DNA of 32,333 nt from JAGOUU01 sp964609155. GTDB lineage: Bacteria; Pseudomonadota; Gammaproteobacteria; JAGOUU01. Within the stretch, counting starts at the first letter, position 1; each line of letters begins with the position of its first letter. This document shows positions 26,048 to 32,333 of this stretch, in pieces. The notes beneath the pieces were generated by a model. The model saw nothing but the letters and a program-made list of their open reading frames with translations. It was not told the DNA's origin and did no database searches. A program made the position numbers and the translations under genes. The stretch spans positions 1 to 32,333 of the forward strand of contig CAZSRF010000028.1 in the NCBI GenBank assembly GCA_964609155.1. Reading direction: 5' to 3'.

Positions 26048-26539
26048 ATGAAAAATCAAGTTTACCGTCCAAATATAGGGATTATTCTATTAAACAGTGA
26101 AGGCAAAATTTTATTAGCTGAACGTAATGGTATGCCTAATACATGGCAGTTACCTCAAGGGGGTATTGATGATAATGAAACACCACTATCAGCACTCTAT
26201 AGAGAAGTTAAAGAGGAAATTGGTTTGTCTCCAGAGAGCTATAATGTATTGGCAGTTACACCTGGTTGGATTCATTATCAAGTGCCATATTGGCAAGAAC
26301 TAGCTAAATCTAATAATAAATTTCGTGGGCAAAAACAAAAGTGGTTTTTACTTGAGTTTACTGGGCAAGAGGTCGATATCAATCTTGATCTATATGATGA
26401 GATTGAGTTTATTAACTGGCAATGGGTTGCTTACTGGTATCCTTTAACTGTAGCCATAGACTTTAAATTAGGTGCCTACAGAAAAGCATTAGTAGAATTA
26501 TTACCTGCCTATCGACAATACATGTTGAGAAATAATTAA
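26048..26539 (+). CDS. rppH: RNA pyrophosphohydrolase
   Basis: RppH removes pyrophosphate from the 5' triphosphate (or diphosphate) end of mRNA and so starts 5'-dependent decay by RNase E. The 163-residue protein has the family start YRPNIGIILLNSEGKILLAERNG, WQLPQGGI and a complete Nudix box GGIDDNETPLSALYREVKEEIG (38-59), with the metal-binding Glu53, Glu56 and Glu57. It also keeps the RppH-specific GQKQKWFLLEF and WQWVAYWYPL segments. Length is normal. The ATG of ptsP overlaps its stop (TAATG), a conserved gene pair in gammaproteobacteria, so the two are probably co-translated. Confidence 0.96.
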   Translation: MKNQVYRPNIGIILLNSEGKILLAERNGMPNTWQLPQGGIDDNETPLSALYREVKEEIGLSPESYNVLAVTPGWIHYQVPYWQELAKSNNKFRGQKQKWFLLEFTGQEVDINLDLYDEIEFINWQWVAYWYPLTVAIDFKLGAYRKALVELLPAYRQYMLRNN

Positions 26540-28848
26540 TGCTAGAAATACTACGCAGGATAATGCAAAAATTCGCGGATATTTATGAACCGTTGGAATC
26601 TATGCGTATGATGGTACATGAAGTGCGGGACGCAATTAATTCAGACTTATGTGCCGTATATATACTTGACTTAGTAAACAAACAATATGTTTTGCTTGCC
26701 TCCGAGGGGTTTAAATCAGGGGTAGATGGTAAGTTAACTATTAATCAACATGAAGGTCTGGTGGGTTGGGTTGGTGAGCGTGGTGAACCTATTAATCTTG
26801 ATGATGCAGCAGCAAATGCGCATTTTAAATACTTTCCAGAAACAGGAGAGGAAATTTACAAATCTTTTATGGGCGTTCCTATTATCCATCAGCGACAGTT
26901 ACTTGGTGTGATAGTGGTACAGCAAAAAAATAAAAGAAAATTTGATGAGAGTGAAGAAGCTTTTTTAGTAACTGTAGCTGCTCAGCTAGGGGGTGTCATT
27001 GCTCACGTAAAGCTTAAAGAAACGTTAGATAAGCTTAGAGTAAGTAAGCAAAAAAATAAAACACCTATTAGTAACTTTGTTCGTGGATTAAGCAACTCTT
27101 CTGGGATAGTCTTAGGGCAAGCAGTGCTTGCTTATATTCCAGCAGATTTAAATAGCGTACCTGATCGTAAAATTACTAATATCAGTCAAGAGATAAGCTT
27201 ATTTAAACAAGCATTAAGCAGCACGACAGCAGAGATTAAAAAATTAGAAAAAAATTTAGCTACGCAATTGCCTCCTGAAGAATTATTATTATTTGATGCG
27301 TATATTCATATTTTAAATGACAGCACATTAAGTAATGATATTATTGCAGAGATCAGTGCGGGTCAGTGGGCTCAGGGTGCGGTTAGGAAAGTTATTAAAC
27401 GTCATATAGGATTATTTGAGCATATTGATGATTTATATATTAGGGAACGTGCAGCAGATTTAAAAGATCTAGGGCAACGAGTATTATCAAATTTACAAAA
27501 AAAAGATATTGAACATAAAAAAATACCAGAACAAGCAATTTTAGTGGGTAAGGAACTAACCGCCGCAGCATTAGCTGAAATCCCTTCTCACAAATTAGTT
27601 GGTATTGTATCAATTGAAGGAACACCAAACTCGCATATAGCCATAGTAGCAAAAGCATTAGATATACCTATCATTATGGGTGCAAAAAATTTAGTGCTCG
27701 ATGATATCGAGGGTAAAGAACTTATTTTAGATGCTTACAATGCTTATATTTATATCGAACCTGAAAAAAATATACGCAAAGAGTTATTAAAATCTATAGA
27801 AGAAGATAAAAAATTTTATTCTGGATTTGAAAATATAAAAAATGAAAAGGCTACATCTCTAGATGGTCTAGAAATAAGCTTATTAGTTAATACAGGAATG
27901 ATAAGCGATTTTTTCTCAGTTAATAACTATAGTGGCTGTGATGGAATAGGTCTTTATAGAACTGAAGTTCCATTTATGATAAGAGACAGATTTCCAAGTG
28001 AACATGAACAAAAACTTTTATATAAAAAAGCACTTGAAAATTGCTATCCAAAAGCTGTTGTCATGCGGACATTAGATATTGGTGGAGATAAGAATTTACC
28101 TTATTTTCCTTTTGAAGAAAATAACCCTTTTTTAGGTTGGCGTGGTATTCGAGTTACATTAGATCACCCGGAAATATTTTTAGTACAAATTAGGGCAATG
28201 TTAAGTGCAAGCTATAAATTAGGTAATTTGTGTATTATGCTACCTATGGTGACTAATTTAAATGAGTTACTAGAAGCAAAAAAGTTAATTTTTCAAGCGC
28301 ATCATGAGTTAAAAGATGAAGGTATAGAAGTAGATATCCCTCGCATAGGGATCATGGTTGAAGTACCAGCAGTAGCATACAATCTGGAGAGTTTTGTAAA
28401 GCATATTGATTTTATCTCAGTAGGCACGAATGATTTAATCCAATATCTTTTGGCTGTTGATAGAAATAACGTAAGAGTAGCTGGGTTATATGATAGTTTT
28501 CATCCTGCTGTTATTAAAACTTTGTATCACATAGCTAAAACTGCCAAACAAGCTAATATTTCAGCTAGTGTTTGTGGTGAAATAGCATCAGATCCTTTAG
28601 CAGTAATCTTGTTAATAGCTATGGGCTATGAAAGTTTAAGCATGAATTATAACAACATTGCTAAAATTAAATGGTTAATTCGCAGTATAAAACTATCTGA
28701 AGCAAAACAACTTTTAAACCAAATTGTTGAGATGTCATGTTCTTTAGAAATAAAAGAATCATTGATAAAGATGCTGGAGCGAGCTGGGTTATCTAGTCTG
28801 ATTCGAGGCAATGTAAAAACAGATTTATTTGACGGTTCTGCTAACTAA
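26539..28848 (+). CDS. ptsP: Nitrogen PTS enzyme I (phosphoenolpyruvate-protein phosphotransferase)
   Basis: PtsP (EI-Ntr) takes phosphate from phosphoenolpyruvate and passes it to NPr, starting the regulatory nitrogen PTS. The 769 residues contain an N-terminal GAF domain (about 10-160, with VGWVGERGEPINLDDA), a helical HPr-binding domain (about 190-330), the phospho-His domain with GTPNSHIAIVAKALDIPIIMG (His366), and the C-terminal PEP-binding barrel. The barrel shows LYRTEVPFM, MRTLDIGGDK, NPFLGWRGIR, IGIMVEVPAV, FISVGTNDLIQY and SVCGEIASDP. The GAF domain distinguishes it from sugar EI. NPr and EIIA-Ntr are not in the window. Its last 8 bp overlap the convergent fis gene, an arrangement that leaves no room for a terminator. 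Confidence 0.96.
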   Translation: MLEILRRIMQKFADIYEPLESMRMMVHEVRDAINSDLCAVYILDLVNKQYVLLASEGFKSGVDGKLTINQHEGLVGWVGERGEPINLDDAAANAHFKYFPETGEEIYKSFMGVPIIHQRQLLGVIVVQQKNKRKFDESEEAFLVTVAAQLGGVIAHVKLKETLDKLRVSKQKNKTPISNFVRGLSNSSGIVLGQAVLAYIPADLNSVPDRKITNISQEISLFKQALSSTTAEIKKLEKNLATQLPPEELLLFDAYIHILNDSTLSNDIIAEISAGQWAQGAVRKVIKRHIGLFEHIDDLYIRERAADLKDLGQRVLSNLQKKDIEHKKIPEQAILVGKELTAAALAEIPSHKLVGIVSIEGTPNSHIAIVAKALDIPIIMGAKNLVLDDIEGKELILDAYNAYIYIEPEKNIRKELLKSIEEDKKFYSGFENIKNEKATSLDGLEISLLVNTGMISDFFSVNNYSGCDGIGLYRTEVPFMIRDRFPSEHEQKLLYKKALENCYPKAVVMRTLDIGGDKNLPYFPFEENNPFLGWRGIRVTLDHPEIFLVQIRAMLSASYKLGNLCIMLPMVTNLNELLEAKKLIFQAHHELKDEGIEVDIPRIGIMVEVPAVAYNLESFVKHIDFISVGTNDLIQYLLAVDRNNVRVAGLYDSFHPAVIKTLYHIAKTAKQANISASVCGEIASDPLAVILLIAMGYESLSMNYNNIAKIKWLIRSIKLSEAKQLLNQIVEMSCSLEIKESLIKMLERAGLSSLIRGNVKTDLFDGSAN

Positions 28849-29092
28849 GCAGATTATATTGTTGCATTTTTTTACGCAAAGTACCACGGCTCAGACCAAG
28901 AATATTTGCTGTTATAGTTTGATTATGATTTGTGTATGTTAATACGGCTTCAATAAGCGGCCTTTCTACTTCAGAGATAACCATATCATATAAATTAGTC
29001 GTAAGTTGACCATCTAAATTGCTAAAGTAATTTTTTAATGTTTCAGCTACATATTCACCGAGGGTTTTATAATTATTTAGTTCATTGTTCAT
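28841..29092 (-). CDS. fis: Fis, DNA-binding nucleoid protein
   Basis: Fis is a dimeric nucleoid protein that bends DNA and activates rRNA promoters during rapid growth. The 83 residues are shorter than the 98 of E. coli because the N-terminal beta-hairpin region is reduced. They retain LKNYFSNLDGQLTTNLYDMVISEVERPLIEAVLTYTNHNQT and the C-terminal helix-turn-helix AANILG-like segment (here TANILGLSRGTLRKKMQQY). It is the last gene of a minus-strand pair, 24 bp after the DUF3426 gene, and converges on ptsP with an 8-bp overlap. In E. coli fis follows dusB; here no dusB is present and DUF3426 takes the upstream place, as in other Legionellales-like genomes. Confidence 0.92.
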   Translation of the reverse strand: MNNELNNYKTLGEYVAETLKNYFSNLDGQLTTNLYDMVISEVERPLIEAVLTYTNHNQTITANILGLSRGTLRKKMQQYNLLS

Positions 29093-29116
29093 AGAGTAAT
29101 GCTATCTAAAATGTTT

Positions 29117-29842
29117 TTAACCAACCAAATCAATCTCATAGTTTACGGCAGTTTGACCAGGATCGTCAATCAATACCGAGATATATTGCTTACTATTTTT
29201 TTCTAATAAACGGTAATGATCAAGGCTACTACTTTTCAAATATTGTGGAGGTTTAACAATTTTTTTAGTAACTAATTTACCGTTAATATCAGTAAAACTA
29301 ATACTTATTGTAGGAAATTTTTGATCAAAGTCAGAAGTGTTGTTTAGCATAGCATGAACTTGGATAGTATTTTTTTGAGTCTCAGAAGAAACAATTGCAT
29401 TGTCTTCAATAATAATGTGATTGAGATTTTTATAGGTTGGTAGTTTGCAATTAAAAGCTTGACAGAATGTTTGCATATAGCCACGGAGGCGAGAATCTTG
29501 CGCTAGGTGATCTTTATTTTGAATAATTGCTGATACAGTTAAATCAAGAAAAAACAAAGGTATTAAAAACCATAATAATAGCAGCATTTTAGATTTAAAT
29601 TTATAAAGTTTGATGTAGTCGGTTGTCGCTGTTGGTTGTGTGGTTTTTGATGTTGCTGTAGATTTGCTGATCTTAGCTTGATATTTTAGAGGCTTGCTAA
29701 TATTATCTGAACAACTAAAATTGTAATTGCAAAAGATACAAGTGTATGTATCGTTAACTTGCGTAGTTTTTGTTATTTTTGGACGAAATAATGTTTGACA
29801 GCTTGGACAAGAAATATAGGTTAGTTTTTTTGCTTCATCCAT
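29117..29842 (-). CDS. Zinc-ribbon, DUF3426 membrane protein
   Basis: The 241-residue protein begins with an MJ0042-type zinc ribbon (Cys12, Cys15, Cys35, Cys38 in SCPSCQTLF and YTCIFCNYNF), then a Ser/Thr-rich linker, one membrane segment (about 84-106, MLLLLWFLIPLFFLD) and a C-terminal DUF3426 domain (about 110-241) with CQAFNCKLP and a beta-rich end. The family is anchored to the inner membrane and of unknown function; its genes usually lie near prmA and fis. Here it lies upstream of fis with 24 bp between them, which supports co-transcription. No Shine-Dalgarno is clear before the ATG, but a -10 candidate lies at 29883-29888. Sulfatase gene 101 bp upstream is on the same strand. Confidence 0.88.
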   Translation of the reverse strand: MDEAKKLTYISCPSCQTLFRPKITKTTQVNDTYTCIFCNYNFSCSDNISKPLKYQAKISKSTATSKTTQPTATTDYIKLYKFKSKMLLLLWFLIPLFFLDLTVSAIIQNKDHLAQDSRLRGYMQTFCQAFNCKLPTYKNLNHIIIEDNAIVSSETQKNTIQVHAMLNNTSDFDQKFPTISISFTDINGKLVTKKIVKPPQYLKSSSLDHYRLLEKNSKQYISVLIDDPGQTAVNYEIDLVG

Positions 29843-29882
29843 TTTAATTTATCTTAATATATCTTAGTACCGCTATGCTTCT

Positions 29883-29888
29883 AGTATA
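29883..29888 (-). promoter_or_regulatory. Candidate -10 element for the DUF3426-fis operon
   Basis: On the minus strand this is TATACT, about 40 bases upstream of the DUF3426 start. No convincing -35 is visible at the right spacing, so the call is tentative. Confidence 0.35.
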
Positions 29889-29943
29889 GTGTTTGCATAA
29901 TGATATTGCTATATTAATATTCTCTAATATATTTACATATATC

Positions 29944-32265
29944 CTATGCTGTCCGATCTGCTTTTAATGGGCCAAGTTCATTATTGTAATTTTTCTTTAA
30001 GTCACTATACAATTTATAAGCAGAAGGTTTATTTTTAAAAGCTTTTACACTAGGATATAATTCCCAGGTAGCTGCTTTACCATTGTAATAGACATAATAG
30101 CCTGGTTCATAGGTGTATTTATTGCATAATATCCCTAGTAGTAAATTGTTTGAATCTTTAATAACACGGGGTGTGATACAGTTTTGTGTAGTAATATGAC
30201 CTAATTTATTCGATCTATCAAATTGGTCATTTTTGCTATTTTTAAAAATCTCCCATTGAAGACTTGGGCCATCGGGTATATAGGCTAAAATTTCTTGGTT
30301 ACTGTTAATAACGGCGTACTGTTTTGTTGTTAGCAATGGGCTAATAGCCGAAGTAGTTAGCTGCAGATACTGCTGTTTGTTGATCATATAGTATTTGCTC
30401 CAAGTATTAATAAAATTGGATAGAACATCTCCTTTATTTAAATCTTCTGGGCTGTAATAGGGCGTCTGTAGATCAGTTTCTAAAAAAATTATTCTGTTCG
30501 CAAATTTAGAATCATCGGTCTTGTTTTGGCTATCCAAAAAAGAAACTAAACTCAAACTATCTTTAGAATCTTTGTGTGTCACATTTAGCAAATCTAGTAT
30601 AGTAGGGTATAAATCAGTCAAAAGTATTAGATGATTATCTACATGAGGAATAAAAACTGGCTTATTATTGATATATCTTTGAATGCTAGTGGCCACTTGA
30701 TATTGACTGTTACTTAGAACATCTACTCCGTGTCCACCTGAAGTATTAATATCGAGGATTACATCAATAATATTTTTATTCTTTAATTCTTCGAAAGTAT
30801 AATCAATAGGAGCTTTGCTTAGATAATGTAAATAGTTACTATTACCTAGGTAGTTATTGATGTTGGTTAATTTATCATTGCTAAGACTCAAAGCTTCTCC
30901 ATGATCGGAGGTGATAATAACGAGGCTATTAGATAGTAAATTATTATTATGTAAATATTGAAATACTTGATTAACCTGATTGTTCATTATATCAAGACAG
31001 GCAAAATACCTTTGTCTTAAAGAAAGCGTTTTATCTATGTCTCTGTTTTGATAAGGCCAATGTGCGGCTTCAAAATTGAAATGCAAAAATAAAGGTTGAG
31101 AATGGTCTAATGTATTTAAAACATTAAATATTCTTTTGGTATAGGTAGATGGTAGATATGTGTTTTTCGCTGCAACATTGCTATAGTCAAAAGGGAATAA
31201 ATACTCACTTATGCTGAAATTAATAATTAAATTAGACAAGGGTAAGTCATTTATAATAGGCATAATATGTTCGTAAATGCCAGGTTTTGGTGTTGCTAAA
31301 TGAGTATAACCCCAATTTTTATTGATGATATGAAATTGACTAGAGTCGGTCGAGTAAAATGTTTGGTAGCCATAATTTTTGAGGATACTTGGTAATAATT
31401 TTTCAAAGTTTATATTGCTTTGATCAACTAAGTTAAATCTAATATTCCCAGTTTTAGGATAATTACCGCTTAATATACTGTACATTGCAGGGAATGATCG
31501 AGCCTGAGGAGTGTAGGCTCTGTTAAAACTAACCGCGTTTTGGAAAAACGTAGGTATATCTAGAGAAGAATTATTGGTAGACTGGATCTTGTCAATAGAA
31601 TCTTTGCGCACAGAATCTATTGTAAATAAGATAATATTGGGTTTTATCTCATTATGTTCTCGTGCTATTAATGGTGCGGTCCGACTGTTATGGAAATTAT
31701 TTATTTTAGGTAAATATGCTTGATAATTAAAAAACAGTATAACTAATAAGCTAGTAATCAGGATGGCCAGCATTTGTTTACGGGATGTAATATATTTATT
31801 AAGAAAATATAAGCCACAAAAAATAATACCAAGATACAGCCATAAAATAGAAAATAAATAAACATATTTATTTTCTAAAAAATTTAGCACATATGGATTG
31901 GTAATATAATTATTAAAAGCAAATTTCGAGTTCGGATAGTATTCGTTGTTTATAATTAGTATTAATAAATAATTAATTAATAGTACAATAAAAAAATTTA
32001 AAGCAATATTTCGTTGTTTGGTATATAAGATTTGATGAATATATTTTTGAAAATAATAGCTATATAAAACAAAAAACAAGTGCAGGCCTATTTGCACAGA
32101 AATAAAAAAGATAAGAGGCGATAATAAAGAGGGGGTGCTAAGAAGGGTTTTTATAAGTACATTAGAGTAAGTATTGTTACTAGGGTTGAAGAAAAATAAT
32201 TCACCGGAATAACTATTGAGAAAAAATTCAAAAAATATCAAAGATATTAAACCAGAGAATATCAA
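29944..32265 (-). CDS. Membrane-anchored sulfatase/phosphotransferase-fold protein
   Basis: The 773-residue protein has an N-terminal block of about five membrane helices (1-19, 44-72, 86-106, 133-155, 166-180), then an alkaline-phosphatase-superfamily (sulfatase) domain facing the periplasm. Metal-binding residues are visible: Asp217 in NIILFTIDSVRKDS, Ser257 in SFPAMYSILSG (aligned with the sulfatase CxPxRxxxLTG nucleophile), Asp454-His455 in TSDHGEALS and His512 in GGHG. The serine and absence of the usual arginine (Met261 instead) suggest it is not a standard fGly sulfatase; a lipid or glycan phospho- or sulfo-modifying enzyme like YejM or LtaS relatives is plausible, but the substrate is unknown. 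The start is TTG with no Shine-Dalgarno, and the frame continues open for 18 codons upstream without an ATG, so the 5' end is uncertain. Confidence 0.75.
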   Translation of the reverse strand: MIFSGLISLIFFEFFLNSYSGELFFFNPSNNTYSNVLIKTLLSTPSLLSPLIFFISVQIGLHLFFVLYSYYFQKYIHQILYTKQRNIALNFFIVLLINYLLILIINNEYYPNSKFAFNNYITNPYVLNFLENKYVYLFSILWLYLGIIFCGLYFLNKYITSRKQMLAILITSLLVILFFNYQAYLPKINNFHNSRTAPLIAREHNEIKPNIILFTIDSVRKDSIDKIQSTNNSSLDIPTFFQNAVSFNRAYTPQARSFPAMYSILSGNYPKTGNIRFNLVDQSNINFEKLLPSILKNYGYQTFYSTDSSQFHIINKNWGYTHLATPKPGIYEHIMPIINDLPLSNLIINFSISEYLFPFDYSNVAAKNTYLPSTYTKRIFNVLNTLDHSQPLFLHFNFEAAHWPYQNRDIDKTLSLRQRYFACLDIMNNQVNQVFQYLHNNNLLSNSLVIITSDHGEALSLSNDKLTNINNYLGNSNYLHYLSKAPIDYTFEELKNKNIIDVILDINTSGGHGVDVLSNSQYQVATSIQRYINNKPVFIPHVDNHLILLTDLYPTILDLLNVTHKDSKDSLSLVSFLDSQNKTDDSKFANRIIFLETDLQTPYYSPEDLNKGDVLSNFINTWSKYYMINKQQYLQLTTSAISPLLTTKQYAVINSNQEILAYIPDGPSLQWEIFKNSKNDQFDRSNKLGHITTQNCITPRVIKDSNNLLLGILCNKYTYEPGYYVYYNGKAATWELYPSVKAFKNKPSAYKLYSDLKKNYNNELGPLKADRTA

Positions 32266-32289
32266 AACACAATGATTATGTAATAGCTC

Positions 32290-32328
32290 AGCCCCTAGGC
32301 CATAACTAGTGATGGGGGCTCAATTTTT
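32290..32328 (+). terminator. Candidate rho-independent terminator (plus strand)
   Basis: The stem AGCCCCTA (32290-32297) pairs with TGGGGGCT (32313-32320), eight bp including a G-T pair, with a 15-base loop, followed after CAA by TTTTT (32324-32328). The geometry fits an intrinsic terminator on the plus strand. No plus-strand gene ends here, because the upstream gene runs the other way, so it may belong to a gene right of the window or be a palindromic repeat. Confidence 0.45.
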
Positions 32329-32333
32329 AAAAA

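Noticed and set aside
1..32333. CRISPR arrays, rRNA and tRNA genes
   Set aside because: I saw no regularly spaced direct repeats and no conserved tRNA arms or rRNA segments on reading the gaps.

Overview
This is an AT-rich window with mostly conserved gammaproteobacterial housekeeping genes and a few large proteins I cannot name. The order ftsN-like/hslV/hslU after argS, the split glycine decarboxylase (gcvPA and gcvPB), the pepP-ubiH-ubiI block, the DUF3426-fis pair and an HslV that starts with a six-residue propeptide all fit the Legionellales (Legionella/Coxiella/Berkiella-like). The genus is an inference from gene content; no rRNA or tRNA gene was found to confirm it.

Layout. 1-241: tail of an ISAs1/H-repeat transposase, a dead mobile-element remnant. 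498-2705: a 735-residue membrane protein of unknown function carrying a His...Asn-Cys signature that I read as a circularly permuted papain-like hydrolase interrupted by a coiled coil. 2752-3792 (minus): guaC. 3987-8588 (plus): argS, a SPOR-domain ftsN-like gene, then hslV and hslU behind a good heat-shock (sigma-32 type) promoter. 8618-16992: ubiquinone genes ubiE, ubiJ, ubiB, then pepP, ubiH, ubiI, split between ubiJ and ubiB by a minus-strand AAA ATPase (DUF4143 family) and a 377-bp spacer rich in inverted repeats. 16987-21216: a tiny DUF1328 membrane protein, a 284-residue helical-repeat protein and a 987-residue multi-pass membrane protein, the last two unrecognised. 21354-25886: gcvT-gcvH-gcvPA-gcvPB. 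26048-28848: rppH and ptsP, overlapping at their stop/start. 28841-32265 (minus): fis, a zinc-ribbon DUF3426 protein and a membrane-anchored sulfatase/phosphotransferase-fold protein whose 5' end is uncertain.

How the genes work together. UbiE, UbiH and UbiI modify the quinone ring, UbiJ carries lipid intermediates in the Ubi complex and UbiB supports it; here UbiB lacks the usual C-terminal membrane anchor. GcvT, GcvH and GcvPA/PB form three of the four glycine-cleavage proteins (the L protein is not here). HslV and HslU form one ATP-dependent protease. RppH (mRNA decapping) and PtsP (nitrogen PTS enzyme I) are co-transcribed.

The most unusual content is the set of three unrecognised proteins (498-2705, 17383-18237, 18253-21216), whose coiled coils, membrane hairpins, helical repeats and acidic tails resemble type IV-secreted effectors of Legionellales. 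That is an inference from architecture, not from a sequence match. Small repeats include a GC-rich palindromic element at 11377-11451 that shares 18 of 19 bases with a site inside the 987-residue gene.
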